DNA from: Streptomyces rubrogriseus
Lineage (GTDB): Bacteria; Actinomycetota; Actinomycetes; Streptomycetales; Streptomycetaceae
Length of the DNA: 64,000 bases
Reading direction: 5' to 3'
Assembly (NCBI RefSeq): GCF_027947575.1
Contig: NZ_CP116256.1
Span: 6,758,001 to 6,822,000 of the forward strand
Shown: positions 1 through 8,427 of the stretch, one piece after another
Numbering within the stretch: position 1 is the first letter of the stretch
Layout: each line of letters starts with the position of its first letter
The notes under the pieces: generated by a model
Databases searched by the model: none
Told to the model about the DNA's origin: nothing
The model's input: the letters and a program-made list of their open reading frames with translations, nothing else
Made by a program: the position numbers and the translations under genes

Positions 1-1459
1 CGACATTGTCGACGGCCAGGACGAGACGCGGCAGGACGTCCCGCTTGCCCGCGGGTATTCCGGCGCGGGCGAGCTGGGTGCGCACCTCCCGCTCCACGCC
101 GTTCCCGCCGCTCCCCACCGCCGTGAAGTCGATGACCACGGGGGCGTACTGGGAGTCCAGACCATAGGCGGTGTGCGTCAGCCACTGGAGCGTGCTCGTC
201 AGCCCGCTGTACTCGTCGCCGACGATGACGAAGTGCCGGTACTCGGACAGGCTGGCCCGCAGGTCGTCGGGGGTGATCCTGCCGTCCTCGAGATCCGTCA
301 GTGCCAGGTACTGGTCGACCGGCAGGTGCAGCAGGACGGGGGGCACCAGCAGGCCGTCCATGTCCAGCTGCCACCGGTCCGGGCCCGCCATGAGCAGGCT
401 GCGTTCGCGCACCGCGTCCAGAAGGAACTCGGCGGCCAGGTCCGCGGCGGTACGGGTGACGGCCACCTCCTCCGACGCCGGGGAGCGGACGGGTCGGCCG
501 CCGGGTGCGTCGAAGTCGATGACCTGCTTGCCCCCGGGCATCATGTCGACGCCCTGGTCGAAGGCGTCCCTGGCGTCGAAGTAGCTCCGCACGTGCACGG
601 TGTAGGCGTGCGGGGCGCGGGGACGGTCGACGTCCACGACGCTGTAGGCGTTGAAGTAGTCACGCGTCTGGTAGAGCGAACCGGCCGCGCTGTGCATGAG
701 CGTGCCGGTCCTGCTCACGAGACCGAGCGGATCGACGACGTGGACATGACCTGTACACAGCATGTCGAACCGGCTCGTCTCCCTGCGTACGTCGTGGCGG
801 TCGAACTCCGCGAGCCAGTCCAGCGGGTGGTGCATCACGCAGATCTTCAGGTCGGCGTCGCCGAGCCGGTCGGCGGCGTGGACCACCTGCCGGTCTCCCA
901 CGATGAGGTGGGCCCGGTCGGCGTCGTCGCCCGCCCCGGTCGCCCGCCAGGCCGACGTCAGGGTGGCCACGGCGACCTCACTGTCGCGCAGCGTGAAGCG
1001 GTGGAGGGTGACCAGCGGGGAGGACAGGTCGACGTCCGTGCCCGCGTAGTAGTCGTTCCTGAACTCCAGCCACGGGGCCATCCGGCCCAGGTAGGCCGTC
1101 AGGTTCGGCGCGTCGAGGAGTCTGTTGACCGCGTCCCGGTTGTTCAGCCCCGACCGGAGGCCGTCTTCCTGGAACTGGTCGATCCTGCTGATGTCGACGT
1201 CGTGGTTCCCCGGCGCGAGGAGCATGCGGCCCCGGTCGAGGCCCAGCATGTCCTGCAGCGGATCGAGCAGCGCCTCACGGGCGAACGCGAACTGGTCCGG
1301 CTGCGCGCTGAAGGCCAGATCGCCGCTGAAGACCACCGCATCGACCGGTGCCTGCTCGTGGAACCCGCGCACGTCCGTCAGGAAGGCCTTGAGCACCTTG
1401 CTCTGATCGGGTTTCCAGTCCGCCCTGGCATGCAAGTCGCTGATGTGAACGATCCGCAC
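1..1459 (-). CDS. Calcineurin-like phosphoesterase fused to a P-loop NTPase-like region (3' end outside window)
   Basis: My translation gives 486 codons with no stop before the window edge, so the protein continues beyond it. Residues 1-290 are a metallophosphoesterase with the full metal set visible: SDLH (D8, H10), SGD (D47), GNHD (N85, H86), MHHP (H210) and GHVH (H238, H240). From about residue 405 a second domain begins: VIVGDEYSGLTS (411-422) sits where a Walker A loop is expected but has Leu in place of Lys, and LVLAVDNV (479-486) looks like a Walker B strand. Such fusions with NACHT/STAND-like NTPases are typical of bacterial conflict proteins; this is family inference. The GTG start at 1459 is preceded by GGGAGG. 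The gene is divergent from the SLATT protein across 200 bp. The phosphoesterase call is sure; the NTPase call is tentative because only its start is visible. Confidence 0.8.
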   Translation of the reverse strand, partial: MRIVHISDLHARADWKPDQSKVLKAFLTDVRGFHEQAPVDAVVFSGDLAFSAQPDQFAFAREALLDPLQDMLGLDRGRMLLAPGNHDVDISRIDQFQEDGLRSGLNNRDAVNRLLDAPNLTAYLGRMAPWLEFRNDYYAGTDVDLSSPLVTLHRFTLRDSEVAVATLTSAWRATGAGDDADRAHLIVGDRQVVHAADRLGDADLKICVMHHPLDWLAEFDRHDVRRETSRFDMLCTGHVHVVDPLGLVSRTGTLMHSAAGSLYQTRDYFNAYSVVDVDRPRAPHAYTVHVRSYFDARDAFDQGVDMMPGGKQVIDFDAPGGRPVRSPASEEVAVTRTAADLAAEFLLDAVRERSLLMAGPDRWQLDMDGLLVPPVLLHLPVDQYLALTDLEDGRITPDDLRASLSEYRHFVIVGDEYSGLTSTLQWLTHTAYGLDSQYAPVVIDFTAVGSGGNGVEREVRTQLARAGIPAGKRDVLPRLVLAVDNV

Positions 1460-1659
1460 GAAACACCCCCGCCTCCCGGACAACGCGTCTGCCAGCTTAC
1501 GCGCGGCCCGCAGGGAAGATCCCCGTCGCGGAACCCATGTCCTGTGTTCCGACGAGGAGTTGACCCCGTGACGACAGGCGGGCGGAGCCCGCATAGCATG
1601 CCCTCCTGCCGCCGTGCGCCGCACGGCCGGCCAGTCACACGGGCACACAGGGGGCGGGC

Positions 1660-2343
1660 ATGATCGGCAAACGCAGGGCTGCGGACATGACAGTCGCAGA
1701 ACTGACCGAACTGGACCGTTCGCGCCCGCGGGCCGATGTGCTGCGGGAGTTGTTCCGGCACGCGGAGGGCGAGGTGGTCACGGCCATCGGCTGGTACCTG
1801 GCGCGGCGTCGCGGTCCCTCCCGGTGGTCCCGCTCGCTGCGCGCCCTCGCCGCGCTGCTGGGCATCGTCGGTACGATCACCCCGCTGGTGCACGCGGCCG
1901 ACCCGACGGCCGTCCCGGCCGAATGGGGCTTCGTCTTCCTGGCCGGGGCCGCGGGCTGCGTGCTCTTCGACCGGATCTTCGGCTTCTCCGCGTCCTGGAC
2001 CCGCTACATACGCACCGAACTGGCCCTGCAGCAAGTCCTGAAGCGGGCGCAGGCCGAGTGGACCCAGCACTTCCTCAAGAGCACGGACTCGCCCAGTGAC
2101 AAGGAGACGGCCGCTCTCCTCGGGGTGATCGAGCGGCTGCGCGCGGACGCCCAGCGCCTCCTGGAGGAGGAGAGCGCGGCCTGGATCGGCTATCTGGCGG
2201 ACGGGATGGAGGAGCTCACCCGCTCCACCGCGCACGCCGCCGGGCAGCGGCCGGGCCCCACCGGCGTGTTCCGGCTGGACCGGCTGCCCGGGCGCGAGCG
2301 GACGGTCGACCCGGCGCAGCGCACCCGCGACCCGGCCCTGTGA
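1660..2343 (+). CDS. SLATT-type two-transmembrane protein
   Basis: The protein has 227 aa. An amphipathic N-terminal helix ending in GWYLARRR (about 44-51) is followed by two hydrophobic helices at about 58-78 and 88-106, then a long charged helical region and a disordered Pro/Arg-rich tail. This order (helix with a WY motif, two membrane spans, cytosolic helices) is that of SLATT domains, which comparative genomics predicts to be pore-forming effectors partnered with nucleotide-sensing proteins. No enzyme motif is seen. It is divergent from the phosphoesterase-NTPase gene, which fits an effector/sensor pair, but the pairing is inference. A second ATG lies nine codons downstream (1687). Family assignment is by pattern only. 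Confidence 0.7.
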   Translation: MIGKRRAADMTVAELTELDRSRPRADVLRELFRHAEGEVVTAIGWYLARRRGPSRWSRSLRALAALLGIVGTITPLVHAADPTAVPAEWGFVFLAGAAGCVLFDRIFGFSASWTRYIRTELALQQVLKRAQAEWTQHFLKSTDSPSDKETAALLGVIERLRADAQRLLEEESAAWIGYLADGMEELTRSTAHAAGQRPGPTGVFRLDRLPGRERTVDPAQRTRDPAL

Positions 2344-2393
2344 CGCTTGCCGCGCACCAGCTGGTCGCCTCGCCGGGTCGGCGGGCGTCCGCT

Positions 2394-3998
2394 CTACTTC
2401 GCGGGCGCGACCCCGGCCCGCAGCAGCCCGTACGTGTACGCGTCCTCCAGCGCCTGCCAGGAGGCGGCGATGACGTTCTCCGCGACACCCACCGTGGCCC
2501 ACTCCCCCGTGCCGTCGGACGTGGAGATGAGCACCCTGGTGGTGGACTGGGTGCCGTGCACGCCCTCCAGGATGCGGACCTTGTAGTCGACCAGGTCGAG
2601 CTTGGCCAGCTCCGGGTAGATCTTCTCCAGGGCGACGCGCAGCGACCGGTCCAGGGCGTTGACCGGGCCGTTGCCCTCGGCGGTGGCGACGATGCGCTCG
2701 CCCTTGGCCCAGAGCTTGACCGTGGCCTCGTTGGCGTGGCTGCCGTCGGGGCGGTCCTCGGTGATCGCACGCCAGGACTCGACCTCGAAGTACTTCAGCG
2801 GCCTGCCCTCGGCCTCGGCGCGCAGCAGCAGCTCGAAGCTGGCGTCGGCGGCCTCGTAGGTGTAGCCCGCCAGCTCGCGCTCCTTGACCCGCTCCACGAC
2901 CCGGCCGACCAGCTCGCGGTCGCCGCCGAGGTCGATGCCGAGCTCCTTGCCCTTCAGCTCGATGGAGGCCCGTCCCGCCATGTCGGAGACCAGCATCCGC
3001 ATGGTGTTGCCGACCAGCTCGGGGTCGATGTGCTGGTAGAGGTCCGGGTCGACCTTGATCGCGGAGGCGTGCAGGCCGGCCTTGTGCGCGAAGGCGGAGA
3101 CGCCCACGTAGGGCTGGTGGGTGGAGGGGGTGAGGTTGACGACCTCGGCGATGGCGTGCGAGATGCGGGTCATCTCGCGCAGCCGGCCCTCGGGCAGCAC
3201 CCGCTTGCCGTACTTCAGCTCCAGGGCGGCCACGACCGGGAACAGGTTGGCGTTGCCGACCCGCTCGCCGTAGCCGTTGGCCGTGCACTGGACGTGGGTC
3301 GCGCCCGCGTCGACGGCGGCGAGCGTGTTGGCGACGGCGCAGCCGGTGTCGTCCTGGGCGTGGATGCCGAGCCGGGCGCCGGTGTCGGCCAGCACCGTGG
3401 CGACCACCGCCTGGATCTGCGCCGGGAGCATGCCGCCGTTGGTGTCGCACAGGACGACGACGTCGGCACCGGCCTCGGAGGCGGTGCGCACGACGGACTT
3501 CGCGTACTCGGGGTTGGCGCGGTAGCCGTCGAAGAAGTGCTCGCAGTCGACGAAGACCCGGCGGCCCTGTGCCTTCAGGTGGGAGACCGTGTCGGCCACC
3601 ATCGCCAGGTTCTCGTCCAGCGTGGTGCGCAGGGCCAGTTCGACGTGCCGGTCGTGCGACTTGGCGACCAGGGTGATCACCTGGGCGCCGGACTCGAGCA
3701 GCGCCTTGACCTGGTGGTCCTCGGCGGCGTTCGCGCCCGCGCGGCGGGTGGAGCCGAAGGCGACCAGCTGGGCGTGCCGGAAGTCGATCTCCTGCTGGGC
3801 GCGGGCGAAGAACTCGGTGTCGCGCGGGTTGGCGCCGGGCCAGCCGCCCTCGATGAAGCCCACCCCGAAGTCGTCCAGGTGCCGTGCGATGGCCAGCTTG
3901 TCCGCGACCGTGAGGTTGATGCCCTCGCGCTGCGCGCCGTCCCGCAGGGTGGTGTCGAAGACGTGGAACGAATCGTCGAGTTCGCTGGTTGCGGTCAT
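2394..3998 (-). CDS. cimA: Citramalate synthase
   Basis: The protein has 534 aa. It condenses pyruvate and acetyl-CoA to citramalate, the entry to 2-oxobutyrate and hence isoleucine without threonine. The HMGL-type TIM barrel starts with FDTTLRDGAQREG, giving the catalytic Arg-Asp and metal Asp. The DTNGG strand and GIHAQDDTGCAVAN supply the metal-binding His pair. GLHASAIKVDP and a LeuA-type C-terminal regulatory domain follow. Length and the EGINLTVADKL/IEGGWPG context fit CimA rather than LeuA; homocitrate synthase is less likely. The gene is preceded by a short Ile-containing ORF and an intrinsic terminator (4106-4222), pointing to attenuation. The ATG has an upstream AGGAGCC stretch. Confidence 0.88.
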   Translation of the reverse strand: MTATSELDDSFHVFDTTLRDGAQREGINLTVADKLAIARHLDDFGVGFIEGGWPGANPRDTEFFARAQQEIDFRHAQLVAFGSTRRAGANAAEDHQVKALLESGAQVITLVAKSHDRHVELALRTTLDENLAMVADTVSHLKAQGRRVFVDCEHFFDGYRANPEYAKSVVRTASEAGADVVVLCDTNGGMLPAQIQAVVATVLADTGARLGIHAQDDTGCAVANTLAAVDAGATHVQCTANGYGERVGNANLFPVVAALELKYGKRVLPEGRLREMTRISHAIAEVVNLTPSTHQPYVGVSAFAHKAGLHASAIKVDPDLYQHIDPELVGNTMRMLVSDMAGRASIELKGKELGIDLGGDRELVGRVVERVKERELAGYTYEAADASFELLLRAEAEGRPLKYFEVESWRAITEDRPDGSHANEATVKLWAKGERIVATAEGNGPVNALDRSLRVALEKIYPELAKLDLVDYKVRILEGVHGTQSTTRVLISTSDGTGEWATVGVAENVIAASWQALEDAYTYGLLRAGVAPAK

Positions 3999-4105
3999 GA
4001 TCTGAAGGCTCCTGTTGGGGATCTCGGTCTACCGGAATGACCGGTTCCACCGTCCGTCTATGATCCCTCGCGCTCTCTTCCCGGCTCGGGTGGGGCCAGG
4101 AAAGC

Positions 4106-4132
4106 GAAAAACCCCTCGCGGGTGCGAGAGGT
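4106..4132 (-). terminator. Intrinsic terminator in the cimA leader (attenuator)
   Basis: On the minus strand CCTCTCGC pairs with GCGAGGGG across a 4-nt loop (8 bp, one G-U) and is followed directly by five T. It lies between the Met-Ile-Ile leader ORF (4187-4222) and the cimA start at 3998, so readthrough would be needed for cimA expression. The stem resembles the one before ilvB (24706-24739). Confidence 0.8.
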
Positions 4133-4186
4133 CTGCGCGCGGGTCGAGGACGACGGTGTCCACCCGTACCTGGTCGTACGTGGTGG

Positions 4187-4222
4187 TCACTGCGGACCGG
4201 CGCGCCTGCTGCCAATAATCAT
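4187..4222 (-). CDS. Putative cimA leader peptide (MIIGSRRAGPQ)
   Basis: An 11-codon ORF lies about 55 bp upstream of the intrinsic terminator that precedes cimA. Codons 2 and 3 are both ATT, a rare Ile codon in Streptomyces, so ribosome stalling would respond to charged Ile-tRNA. That matches the role of citramalate synthase in isoleucine synthesis. No convincing Shine-Dalgarno precedes the ATG, so translation could be leaderless. The reading is an inference from position and codon content; the terminator is the firmer part. Confidence 0.5.
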   Translation of the reverse strand: MIIGSRRAGPQ

Positions 4223-4316
4223 GGCGAACGAGAGCACGGTGGCAGTCTGGCACACTCCGTCCGCCTGTCCATCGCCCGTCTCAGGATGCGAACGGCGGCC
4301 GTCCGCGGGCGCGGAC

Positions 4317-4919
4317 TCAGTCCCGCCCGTAGAGGCCCTCGGCCAGGAAGTCCCGTACGTGACCGAGCACCTGCGCCCGGTCCGTCCCGCGCAGGCCGAT
4401 CGCCACGTGGATGGCGAAGCCGTCGAGGAGGGCCCGCAGCCGGGACGCGAAGCGGTCCGGGTCCACGGCGCGGAACTCGCCGCGCGAGATGCCCTCGGCG
4501 AGCAGGGCGGCCAGGTCGCGGTGCCAGGCGCCCTCGATGGCGGCCTGCCGGTCGCGGGCCTCGTCGGGGGCGTTCTGCGAGCGGTTCCACACCTCCAGCC
4601 ACAGCGTCCAGTGCGGGTCGCGGTGGCCGTCGGGGACGTACAGGTCGACGTAGGCGCCGAGGCGTTCCCGGGCGGTGCCGGGCCGGGTGAGCAGGCGGCC
4701 GCGCTCGGCGCCGAGGCGGCCCTCGCTCCACTCCAGGGTGCGCAGCAGCAGCTCGTCCTTGGAGCCGAAGTAGTACAGGAGGTGGCCGCTGCTCATGCCG
4801 ACCTCGCGGCCGAGCGCCGCCATGGTGAGCTTCTCCAGCCCGCGCTCGGCGATCATCTCCATGGCGGCGGCGAGCACGTCCTCGCGCGGCGGGGCCTGCC
4901 TGCGCCCACCACCGGCCAT
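4317..4919 (-). CDS. TetR-family regulator
   Basis: The protein has 200 aa. The N-terminal HTH reads EDVLAAAMEMIAERGLEKLTMAALGREVGMSSGHLLYYFGSK in overview, with the typical GMSSGHLLYYF recognition helix at about 35-45. The remainder is a helical ligand-binding domain rich in Arg and Trp (WTLWLEVWNRS). The end VRDFLAEGLYGRD is typical of the group. It begins 17 nt downstream of the agmatine deiminase stop, so the two are probably cotranscribed and the regulator likely controls the agmatine deiminase/urease/permease set. Twin sites at 8428-8515 are candidate operators. The ligand is unknown. Confidence 0.85.
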   Translation of the reverse strand: MAGGGRRQAPPREDVLAAAMEMIAERGLEKLTMAALGREVGMSSGHLLYYFGSKDELLLRTLEWSEGRLGAERGRLLTRPGTARERLGAYVDLYVPDGHRDPHWTLWLEVWNRSQNAPDEARDRQAAIEGAWHRDLAALLAEGISRGEFRAVDPDRFASRLRALLDGFAIHVAIGLRGTDRAQVLGHVRDFLAEGLYGRD

Positions 4920-4936
4920 GTCCACTCCCGGGTCTT

Positions 4937-5965
4937 CTAGGTCCTGCAGGTCCTCGGCTGCTGCTGGGTGATGCAGTGGATGCCCCCGCCACCCGCGAAG
5001 ATCGTACGCGCGTCCACCAGGGACACCGTCCGCTCCGGGAACAGGCGGCGGAAGATGCCCGCGGCGAGTTCGTCGTTCGGGTCGCCGAAGGCGCACAGGA
5101 CGACGCCGCCGTTGCACACGTAGTGGTTGATGTACGAGTAGTCGACCCACTCGCCCTCCTCGTCCTTCAGGACGGTCGGGGCGGGAACCTCGACGACCTC
5201 CAGGCGGCGGCCCCTGGCGTCGGTTCGGCCGCGCAGGATCTCCAGGTACAGCCGTGAGCGCTCGTGGTCGGGGTGCCGGGGGTCGCGCTGGCTGTGCACG
5301 ACGACGGTGCCCGGCCGCGCGAAGGCCGCGACGATGTCGACGTGGCCCTGGGTGCCGTACCTGCCGTAGTCGCCGGCCAGGCCGTGCGGGAGCCAGATCG
5401 CCGTGGTGGTGCCGAGCTTGGCGTGGATCTCCGCCTCGACCTCCTCGCGGCTCCAGCCGGGGTTGCGGCCGGAGCCGAGCTGGACGGTGTCGGTCAGCAG
5501 GACCGTGCCCTCGCCGTCGACGTGGATCGCGCCGCCCTCGTTGACGAGCGGGCTGCTCAGCACGGGGGCGGCGGCGAGGTCCGCGACGTGCCGGGCGATC
5601 TCGGCGTCGTGCTCCCAGCGGGCCCAGTCCTGGGCGCCCCAGCCGTTGAACACCCAGTCCACGGCGGCGAGCCCGCCCTGCCCGTCCGTCACGAAGGTCG
5701 GGCCGATGTCCCGCATCCAGGCGTCGTCCAGCTCGCGCTCCACCAGGTCGACGTCCGGTCCGAGCAGCTCGCGCGCGGTGGCGGCCTGACCCGGCCCGTG
5801 CACCATCGTCACCGGCTCGAAACGGCGCACCGCGCGGGCGACGGAGGCCCAGGCAGCACGAGCCCCGGCCAGCTCCTCGTGGTCGGTGAACGTCGCGTTG
5901 GGGCCCGGCCAGGCCATCCAGGTGCGTTCGTGCGGGGCCCACTCGGGCGGCATGCGGAAGGTCAT
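4937..5965 (-). CDS. aguA: Agmatine deiminase (peptidyl-arginine deiminase family)
   Basis: The protein has 342 aa. It hydrolyses agmatine to N-carbamoylputrescine and ammonia. The N-terminus MPPEWAPHERTWMAWP is the family signature; DAWMRDIGP, VNEGGAIHVDGEG and GHVDIVAAF carry the guanidine-binding Asp/Glu/His residues. GGGGIHCITQQQP near the C-terminus supplies the nucleophilic Cys (about C331). The size is normal. The gene lies 77 bp downstream of ureC and 17 bp upstream of the TetR gene on the same strand, suggesting one nitrogen-release operon. The start at ATG 5965 is chosen because a tandem 9-bp repeat and no coding signal lie upstream. Confidence 0.88.
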   Translation of the reverse strand: MTFRMPPEWAPHERTWMAWPGPNATFTDHEELAGARAAWASVARAVRRFEPVTMVHGPGQAATARELLGPDVDLVERELDDAWMRDIGPTFVTDGQGGLAAVDWVFNGWGAQDWARWEHDAEIARHVADLAAAPVLSSPLVNEGGAIHVDGEGTVLLTDTVQLGSGRNPGWSREEVEAEIHAKLGTTTAIWLPHGLAGDYGRYGTQGHVDIVAAFARPGTVVVHSQRDPRHPDHERSRLYLEILRGRTDARGRRLEVVEVPAPTVLKDEEGEWVDYSYINHYVCNGGVVLCAFGDPNDELAAGIFRRLFPERTVSLVDARTIFAGGGGIHCITQQQPRTCRT

Positions 5966-5990
5966 GGAGGTGTCCAGGGGGTCGGGAGAG

Positions 5991-6026
5991 AGGTCGGAGA
6001 GGTCGGAGAGGTCAGAGACGTCGAAG
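5991..6026. repeat. Short 9-bp tandem repeat (aggtcggag)
   Basis: Three near-identical 9-bp units at 5991-6017 and a fourth degenerate unit to 6026 lie in the 77-bp gap between ureC and the agmatine deiminase gene. The repeat is noncoding in the operon reading and has no obvious hairpin. Its function is unknown. Confidence 0.6.
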
Positions 6027-6042
6027 AAGGGCCGAAGAGGGG

Positions 6043-7719
6043 TCAGAGGAAGTAGAGGCGGTTGAGGGAGACCGACTCGGCGGGCTCGGAGCGCAGCGGG
6101 TCGCCGTCGAGGGTGACCAGGCCGGTGCGCTGGTCGACGTCGACCGCGCCGGTGCGGGAGTTCAGCCGCAGGTCGGCCGGCCCGATGCCGCGGGTGCCGC
6201 GCACCGCGACCCGGCGGCGGCGGGTCGGCATGGTGTCGCCGCCCTGGTCGAGGGCGGCCTGTGCGACGAAGGCCACCGATATCTCGGCGGGCGTGGCGCC
6301 GTGCGCGCCGAACTGGGGCCCGAGGACCAGGGGTTCGCAGGTGTCGGTGGCCGCGTTGGGGTCGCCGACCACGCCGTACGCCGGGAAGCCCGACTTGAGG
6401 ACCAGCTGCGGCTTGGCGCCGAAGTGGTCCGGGCGCCACAGCACGATGTCGGCGAGCTTGCCGACCTCGATGGAGCCGACCTCGTGCGCGAGGCCGTGGG
6501 CGATGGCGGGGTTGATGGTCAGCTTGGCGATGTAGCGCAGGACGCGTGCGTTGTCGTCGTCGCCCTCGGCGCCGAACTGTGCCTTCATCTTCCCGGCCAT
6601 GGCGAAGGTACGGCGGACGGTCTCGCCGGCCCGGCCCATGCCCTGCGCGTCGGAGGAGGTGATGCCGATGGCGCCCAGGTCGTGCAGCACGTCCTCGGCG
6701 CCCATGGTCCCGGCGCGGATGCGGTCGCGGGCCATCGCGGCGTCGCCCGGCAGGTCGGTCTTGAGGTCGTGGACGGAGACGATCATGCCGTAGTGCTCGG
6801 CGACCGCGTCCCGGCCGAAGGGCAGGGTGGGGTTGGTGGAGGACCCGATGACGTTGGGGACACCGGCCATCTTCAGCACGTTGGGGACGTGCCCCCCGCC
6901 GCAGCCCTCGATGTGGAAGGCGTGGATGGTGCGGCCCTCCAGCACCCGCAGGGTGTCCTCCACGGAGAGGCATTCGTTGAGGCCGTCGCTGTGCAGGGCG
7001 ACCTGGACGTCGTACTCCTCGGCGACGCGCAGCGCGGTGTCGAGGGCGCGGGTGTGGGCGCCCATGTCCTCGTGCACCTTGAAGCCGGACGCCCCGCCCT
7101 CGGCCAGCGCCTCGACCAGCGGGGCGTCGTGGGAGGAGGAACCCCGGCCCAGGAAACCGATGTTGACCGGCCAGGCGTCGAAGGCGCCGAACGCGTGCTT
7201 CAGCGCCCAGGGCGAGTTGACGCCGACGCCCCAGACCGGGCCGAACTCCTGCCCGATGACCGTCGTCACGCCGGACGCGAGCGAGGCCTCCATGATGCGC
7301 GGGGAGAGCAGGTGGACGTGGGTGTCCACGGCCCCGGCGGTGGCGATGAGGCCCTCGCCGGACACGATGGAGGTGCCGGTGCCGACCACGACGTCGACGC
7401 CGTCGAGGGTGTCCGGGTTCCCGGCCCGGCCGATGGCGTGGACGCGCCCCTCGCGGATGCCGATCGACACCTTCCGGATGCCCTGCACGGCGTCGATCAC
7501 GACCACGTTGCTGATCACGACGTCGCAGGTGTCGCGGACGGCGGCGGCCTTGAGGTGCAGTCCGTCGCGGGCGGTCTTGCCGAAGCCGGCGAGGAACTCG
7601 TCGCCGTAGCGCTGCGCGTCGGACTCGACGCGGATCACCAGCCCCGAGTCCCCGAGGCGGAGCCGGTCGCCGGCGCGCGGTCCGTGGGTGGCGGCGTAGG
7701 CGTACGGGTCGATGCTCAT
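6043..7719 (-). CDS. ureC: Urease alpha subunit, divergent
   Basis: The protein has 558 aa. Nickel-site residues are conserved: H134 and H136 (THVHLLSP), carbamylated K214 (GFKVHED), H243 (ALHSDG), H269 (HIEGCGGGH) and D357 (ITSSDAQG). The mobile-flap segment reads IVSVHDLK, whereas classical ureases have MVCHHL; the flap Cys is Val316, His317 is kept and the next His is Asp. ureC overlaps ureAB by 4 nt (ATGA). No ureE, ureF, ureG or ureD lies in the window, so nickel loading must use genes elsewhere, or the enzyme may not be a standard urease. The overall family call is firm; substrate identity is less so. Confidence 0.88.
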   Translation of the reverse strand: MSIDPYAYAATHGPRAGDRLRLGDSGLVIRVESDAQRYGDEFLAGFGKTARDGLHLKAAAVRDTCDVVISNVVVIDAVQGIRKVSIGIREGRVHAIGRAGNPDTLDGVDVVVGTGTSIVSGEGLIATAGAVDTHVHLLSPRIMEASLASGVTTVIGQEFGPVWGVGVNSPWALKHAFGAFDAWPVNIGFLGRGSSSHDAPLVEALAEGGASGFKVHEDMGAHTRALDTALRVAEEYDVQVALHSDGLNECLSVEDTLRVLEGRTIHAFHIEGCGGGHVPNVLKMAGVPNVIGSSTNPTLPFGRDAVAEHYGMIVSVHDLKTDLPGDAAMARDRIRAGTMGAEDVLHDLGAIGITSSDAQGMGRAGETVRRTFAMAGKMKAQFGAEGDDDNARVLRYIAKLTINPAIAHGLAHEVGSIEVGKLADIVLWRPDHFGAKPQLVLKSGFPAYGVVGDPNAATDTCEPLVLGPQFGAHGATPAEISVAFVAQAALDQGGDTMPTRRRRVAVRGTRGIGPADLRLNSRTGAVDVDQRTGLVTLDGDPLRSEPAESVSLNRLYFL

Positions 7720-8399
7720 CGGTCTGCTCCCAGATATCCGCAGGCGGCGGCCCGGCGCAGGGCCTCATCCCTGGCTCCCGGCGCGTCCAGCGGGCCGTCG
7801 ACGAGCCCGGCGAACCCGATGGCGACGCGCGCCCCGCCGATCGGCACGAGCCCCACCTCGACGCGCTCGCCGGGGCCGAAACGGACCGAGGACCCGGCCG
7901 GGACGGCCAGGCGCATGCCGTAGGCCCGCTCACGGTCGAAGTCCAGGCGCGGATTGGCCTCGAAGAAGTGGAAGTGGGAGGTGACGGAGACCGGCACGGT
8001 CGCGGTGTTGGTGACCGGGAGCCGCAGCGCCGCCTCGGGCTCGGGACGGTCGCGTCCCGGCAACAGTGCCCCGGGGGCGTCGTCGCCGAGCCCGCCGCCT
8101 CCGACGGGGTCGGCGACGACCGCGAGGCGGGAGCCGTCGTCGAAGACGGCCTCCACGTGCACCTCGGTGACCACGTCCGCGACGCCGGGCAGGACGTCGT
8201 CCGGGCCGAGCACGGACCGGGCGCGCTCGACGGCCTCCGCGAGGCGCGCTCCGTCGCGGGCGGCCTCGCACACGGTGTCCGCGATCAGCGCGGTCGCCTC
8301 CGGCACGTTCAGCCTGAGCCCGCGGGCCCGGCGGGCACGGGCCAGCTCGGCCGCCCCGAACAGCAGCAGCCGGTCACGTTCCGTGGGGGTCAGTCTCAC
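7716..8399 (-). CDS. ureAB: Fused urease gamma-beta subunit
   Basis: The protein has 227 aa. Residues 1-100 match UreA (RLTPTERDRLLLFGAAELARARRARG in part, then NVPEATALIAD). After a Gly-rich linker, residues about 125-220 match UreB (SHFHFFEANPRLDFDRE, YGMRLAVPAG, VELVPIGG-like). A single gamma-beta polypeptide is known from some actinobacteria. I choose the GTG at 8399 because AAGGAGGT lies 8 nt upstream; the upstream ATG at 8420 would lie before that site. It is translationally coupled to ureC. The promoter region holds twin palindromic sites (8428-8515). Confidence 0.88.
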   Translation of the reverse strand: MRLTPTERDRLLLFGAAELARARRARGLRLNVPEATALIADTVCEAARDGARLAEAVERARSVLGPDDVLPGVADVVTEVHVEAVFDDGSRLAVVADPVGGGGLGDDAPGALLPGRDRPEPEAALRLPVTNTATVPVSVTSHFHFFEANPRLDFDRERAYGMRLAVPAGSSVRFGPGERVEVGLVPIGGARVAIGFAGLVDGPLDAPGARDEALRRAAACGYLGADR

Positions 8400-8427
8400 G
8401 TCGCGGCACCTCCTTGCCATACCGAGA

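Noticed and set aside
1378..4215. Very long minus-strand frame across cimA and its upstream region
   Set aside because: It is a shadow of cimA in another frame: low-complexity Arg/Gly/Pro translation, no family motifs, no ribosome site, and the true frame has clear CimA motifs.
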